Program-made: the position numbers and the translations under genes
Shown: positions 62,624-64,000 of the stretch, piece after piece
Numbering within the stretch: the first letter of the stretch is position 1
How the letters are laid out: each line of letters starts with the position of its first letter
Notes under the pieces: generated by a model
Told to the model about the DNA's origin: nothing
The model's input: only the letters and a program-made list of their open reading frames with translations
Database searches by the model: none
Assembly: GCA_964057225.1 (NCBI GenBank)
Contig: OZ059896.1
Span: 8,618,001-8,682,000 of the forward strand
Direction of reading: 5' to 3'
Origin: Auanema rhodensis
Taxonomy: Eukaryota > Nematoda > Chromadorea > Rhabditida > Rhabditidae
Length of the DNA: 64,000 nucleotides

Positions 62624-63372
62624 TTAGTTCTTGTAGCCCCTGCTGGCTCTGCGACCACGAGCTCTCTCGAACTTTCTTCCCTTTGATCTGACGTATGGCT
62701 TGGTGTGACTGTGAGGTACTCCAGGAGCAGGTCCGAAGTGCTTCTCAGCTTCACGAGCCTTACGGGGTCCCTATAAATATGAATATAAGTTTATAAGCAA
62801 AAATATAAAATTTACCTGGATGAGAAGGGTGTTTTCTCCCTTAGGGGCACGGATGGCGAGCTGGTCAAGGGTGATGATTTCTCCACCAGCCTTAAGGATA
62901 CGGGCACGAGCGGTGTCAGTGACTTTAAGGGCAGCCAACTAAAAACTTTCAATAAACAAAAATAATCCTTAAACATGAAACTAACGGTGATCTTGGGAGT
63001 TTTGTAGAGACGAGCATCATCAGTAACAGTGCTCAAAGTAACAACGATCTTGTTGTCATTACCCTTCTTGGCCAAGATTCTGGCAATACGAGCAATGGAC
63101 ATTGGGGCACGGAATCTTCTGGACATGAAAAGTCTCTTTTGGATGATCTCGTTGAATTTAGCTCCAGTGCGACGAGCCAAATATCCGTAGACCTATATTT
63201 TACCAAAATATATTCATACAACAACTTCGAAAGCTTACCTTAGCCAAAATTCTGACATATGGATCTTCACTTCTTGGGGCCGTACGGCGAACCTTACGGT
63301 CATGCTTGTGATTGATGTCAATACCCTAATATAGGAAATGAATTGGCATATACATACAAAAAAACTCACCAT
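62624..63372 (-). CDS. rpl-18: 60S ribosomal protein L18
   Basis: This is a structural protein of the large cytosolic ribosomal subunit (eL18). Exon 1 codes only the initiator Met (63370-63372), directly followed by a GTGAGT donor; exon 2 resumes at [20 protein letters not shown]. Further exons carry [60 protein letters not shown] and the invariant end [20 protein letters not shown] with [14 protein letters not shown]. The length (about 188 residues) is normal. The [13 protein letters not shown] and PKGENT segments are closer to nematode L18 than to fly or human. The acceptor-like TTGTAG (about 63382-63388) is nine bases upstream of the ATG. Confidence 0.97.
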
Positions 63373-63960
63373 GACGAAAAGCTACAAGCTTTCGGGATAC
63401 CCTAAAGCAAAAAAACCATTATAATGCATAATTATAAACACGATAACAAATATATGAAGAGTTGCTAACAATCCAAAGCAGATATACGTAAATTAAATAC
63501 TCACAAAACAGAAAATCTTTTAAAAAAAGGGGGCATAAATTTGGGATTCAAGGGTATTTCTACTATGAAAGTGTTGAATGGGTTACTGTAAAATGACCTT
63601 CGTGGTGGGACCAAAAATTTAACTTTGACGCCCTTGAAACATTTGAAAACTCAATTCAATAAAAAATTATTGTATACTGGAGCATTGTAAAACCAACTAT
63701 TTACCAAGGAATTAAACAATATAACATTTTAACATTTATCCTAGAATACTACAGAATTGCAGGTCGCAGCGAGTCCTTAGATTTTCGAGATGAGTTAACA
63801 GTGGTAGCAAATATAGTGCAGCTATTATTTTTAGAAGTTTGGATAGAGGGTCTTGGTTTATAATAAATTTAATTTAAAGAAACCTCTAAGAATAATCATA
63901 CTAAGCCAATAAACTTGCACTTGGGCTGTACTTTCTTGCAGGTTGAACCGAAATTCCAAA
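63373..63960. promoter_or_regulatory. Divergent promoter region at the right end
   Basis: AT-rich spacer between RPL18 and a gene starting at the window edge. It ends in a TTCTTGCAG acceptor (about 63933-63941). No other gene is seen. Confidence 0.4.
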
Positions 63961-64000
63961 ATGATCCTTCCACTCCTTGTTCCAGTTTTTATTTGCTTTC
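63961..64000 (+). CDS. Start of a secreted or membrane protein (5' fragment)
   Basis: Only 13 codons fall in the window: MILPLLVPVFICF, a hydrophobic stretch like the start of a signal peptide or membrane anchor. A TTCTTGCAG acceptor lies 19 bases upstream, in the pattern of the trans-spliced starts elsewhere in the window. Nothing can be said about function. Confidence 0.45.
   Translation, partial: MILPLLVPVFICF

Overview
The window is nuclear DNA of a eukaryote, almost certainly a nematode. It is AT-rich, its genes are split by many short T-rich introns (mostly about 40-60 bp), and several start codons lie within a few bases of an acceptor-like TTTCAG or TTTTAG with no nearby upstream coding exon. 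That is the usual appearance of spliced-leader trans-splice sites. The glutamate dehydrogenase, RPL18, nematode-type UDP-glucuronosyltransferase and intron-containing tRNA-Tyr all look nematode-like. The species cannot be fixed from sequence alone. All identifications are from reading translations by eye; no database search was run.

Left part (1-32 kb) is gene-poor. It holds the 3' half of an SLC7-type amino-acid transporter (1-1168, +), a long-intron DM-domain (doublesex/MAB-3) transcription factor gene (2221-7356, -), an approximately 18-kb desert full of (GA)n, (TA)n and trinucleotide repeats with a few GC-rich islands (7.4-25.6 kb), a UDP-glucuronosyltransferase gene (25630-27862, -), and a second desert containing two almost identical 283-bp direct repeats (30113-30395 and 31767-32049).

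Right part (32-64 kb) is gene-dense. In order: a GT92-like membrane protein (+) that seems to have lost the family's acidic motif; glutamate dehydrogenase (+); queuine tRNA-ribosyltransferase (-); a medium-chain dehydrogenase/reductase (-); a BuGZ/ZNF207 zinc-finger protein (+); a DNAJC25-like ER J-protein (-); GDP-mannose pyrophosphorylase beta (+); VPS8 (+); ribosomal protein L34 (-); a PPM1H-type PP2C phosphatase (+) with a tRNA-Tyr(GTA) gene in one intron; a GALNT10-type polypeptide GalNAc-transferase (-); ribosomal protein L18 (-); and the start of another secreted or membrane protein at the right edge (+).

The right-hand genes are unrelated housekeeping functions (translation, glycosylation, endosomal sorting, nitrogen metabolism) in tight convergent and divergent pairs. 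Three same-strand pairs with gaps of 400-520 bp (dehydrogenase to queuine transferase, GMPPB to VPS8, RPL18 to GALNT10) could be nematode-type operons. No defence system, CRISPR array or intact transposon was seen. The most intriguing items are the twin 283-bp repeats with an RNA-like hairpin, the GC-rich islands in the desert behind the DM-domain gene, and the GT92-like possible pseudoenzyme.
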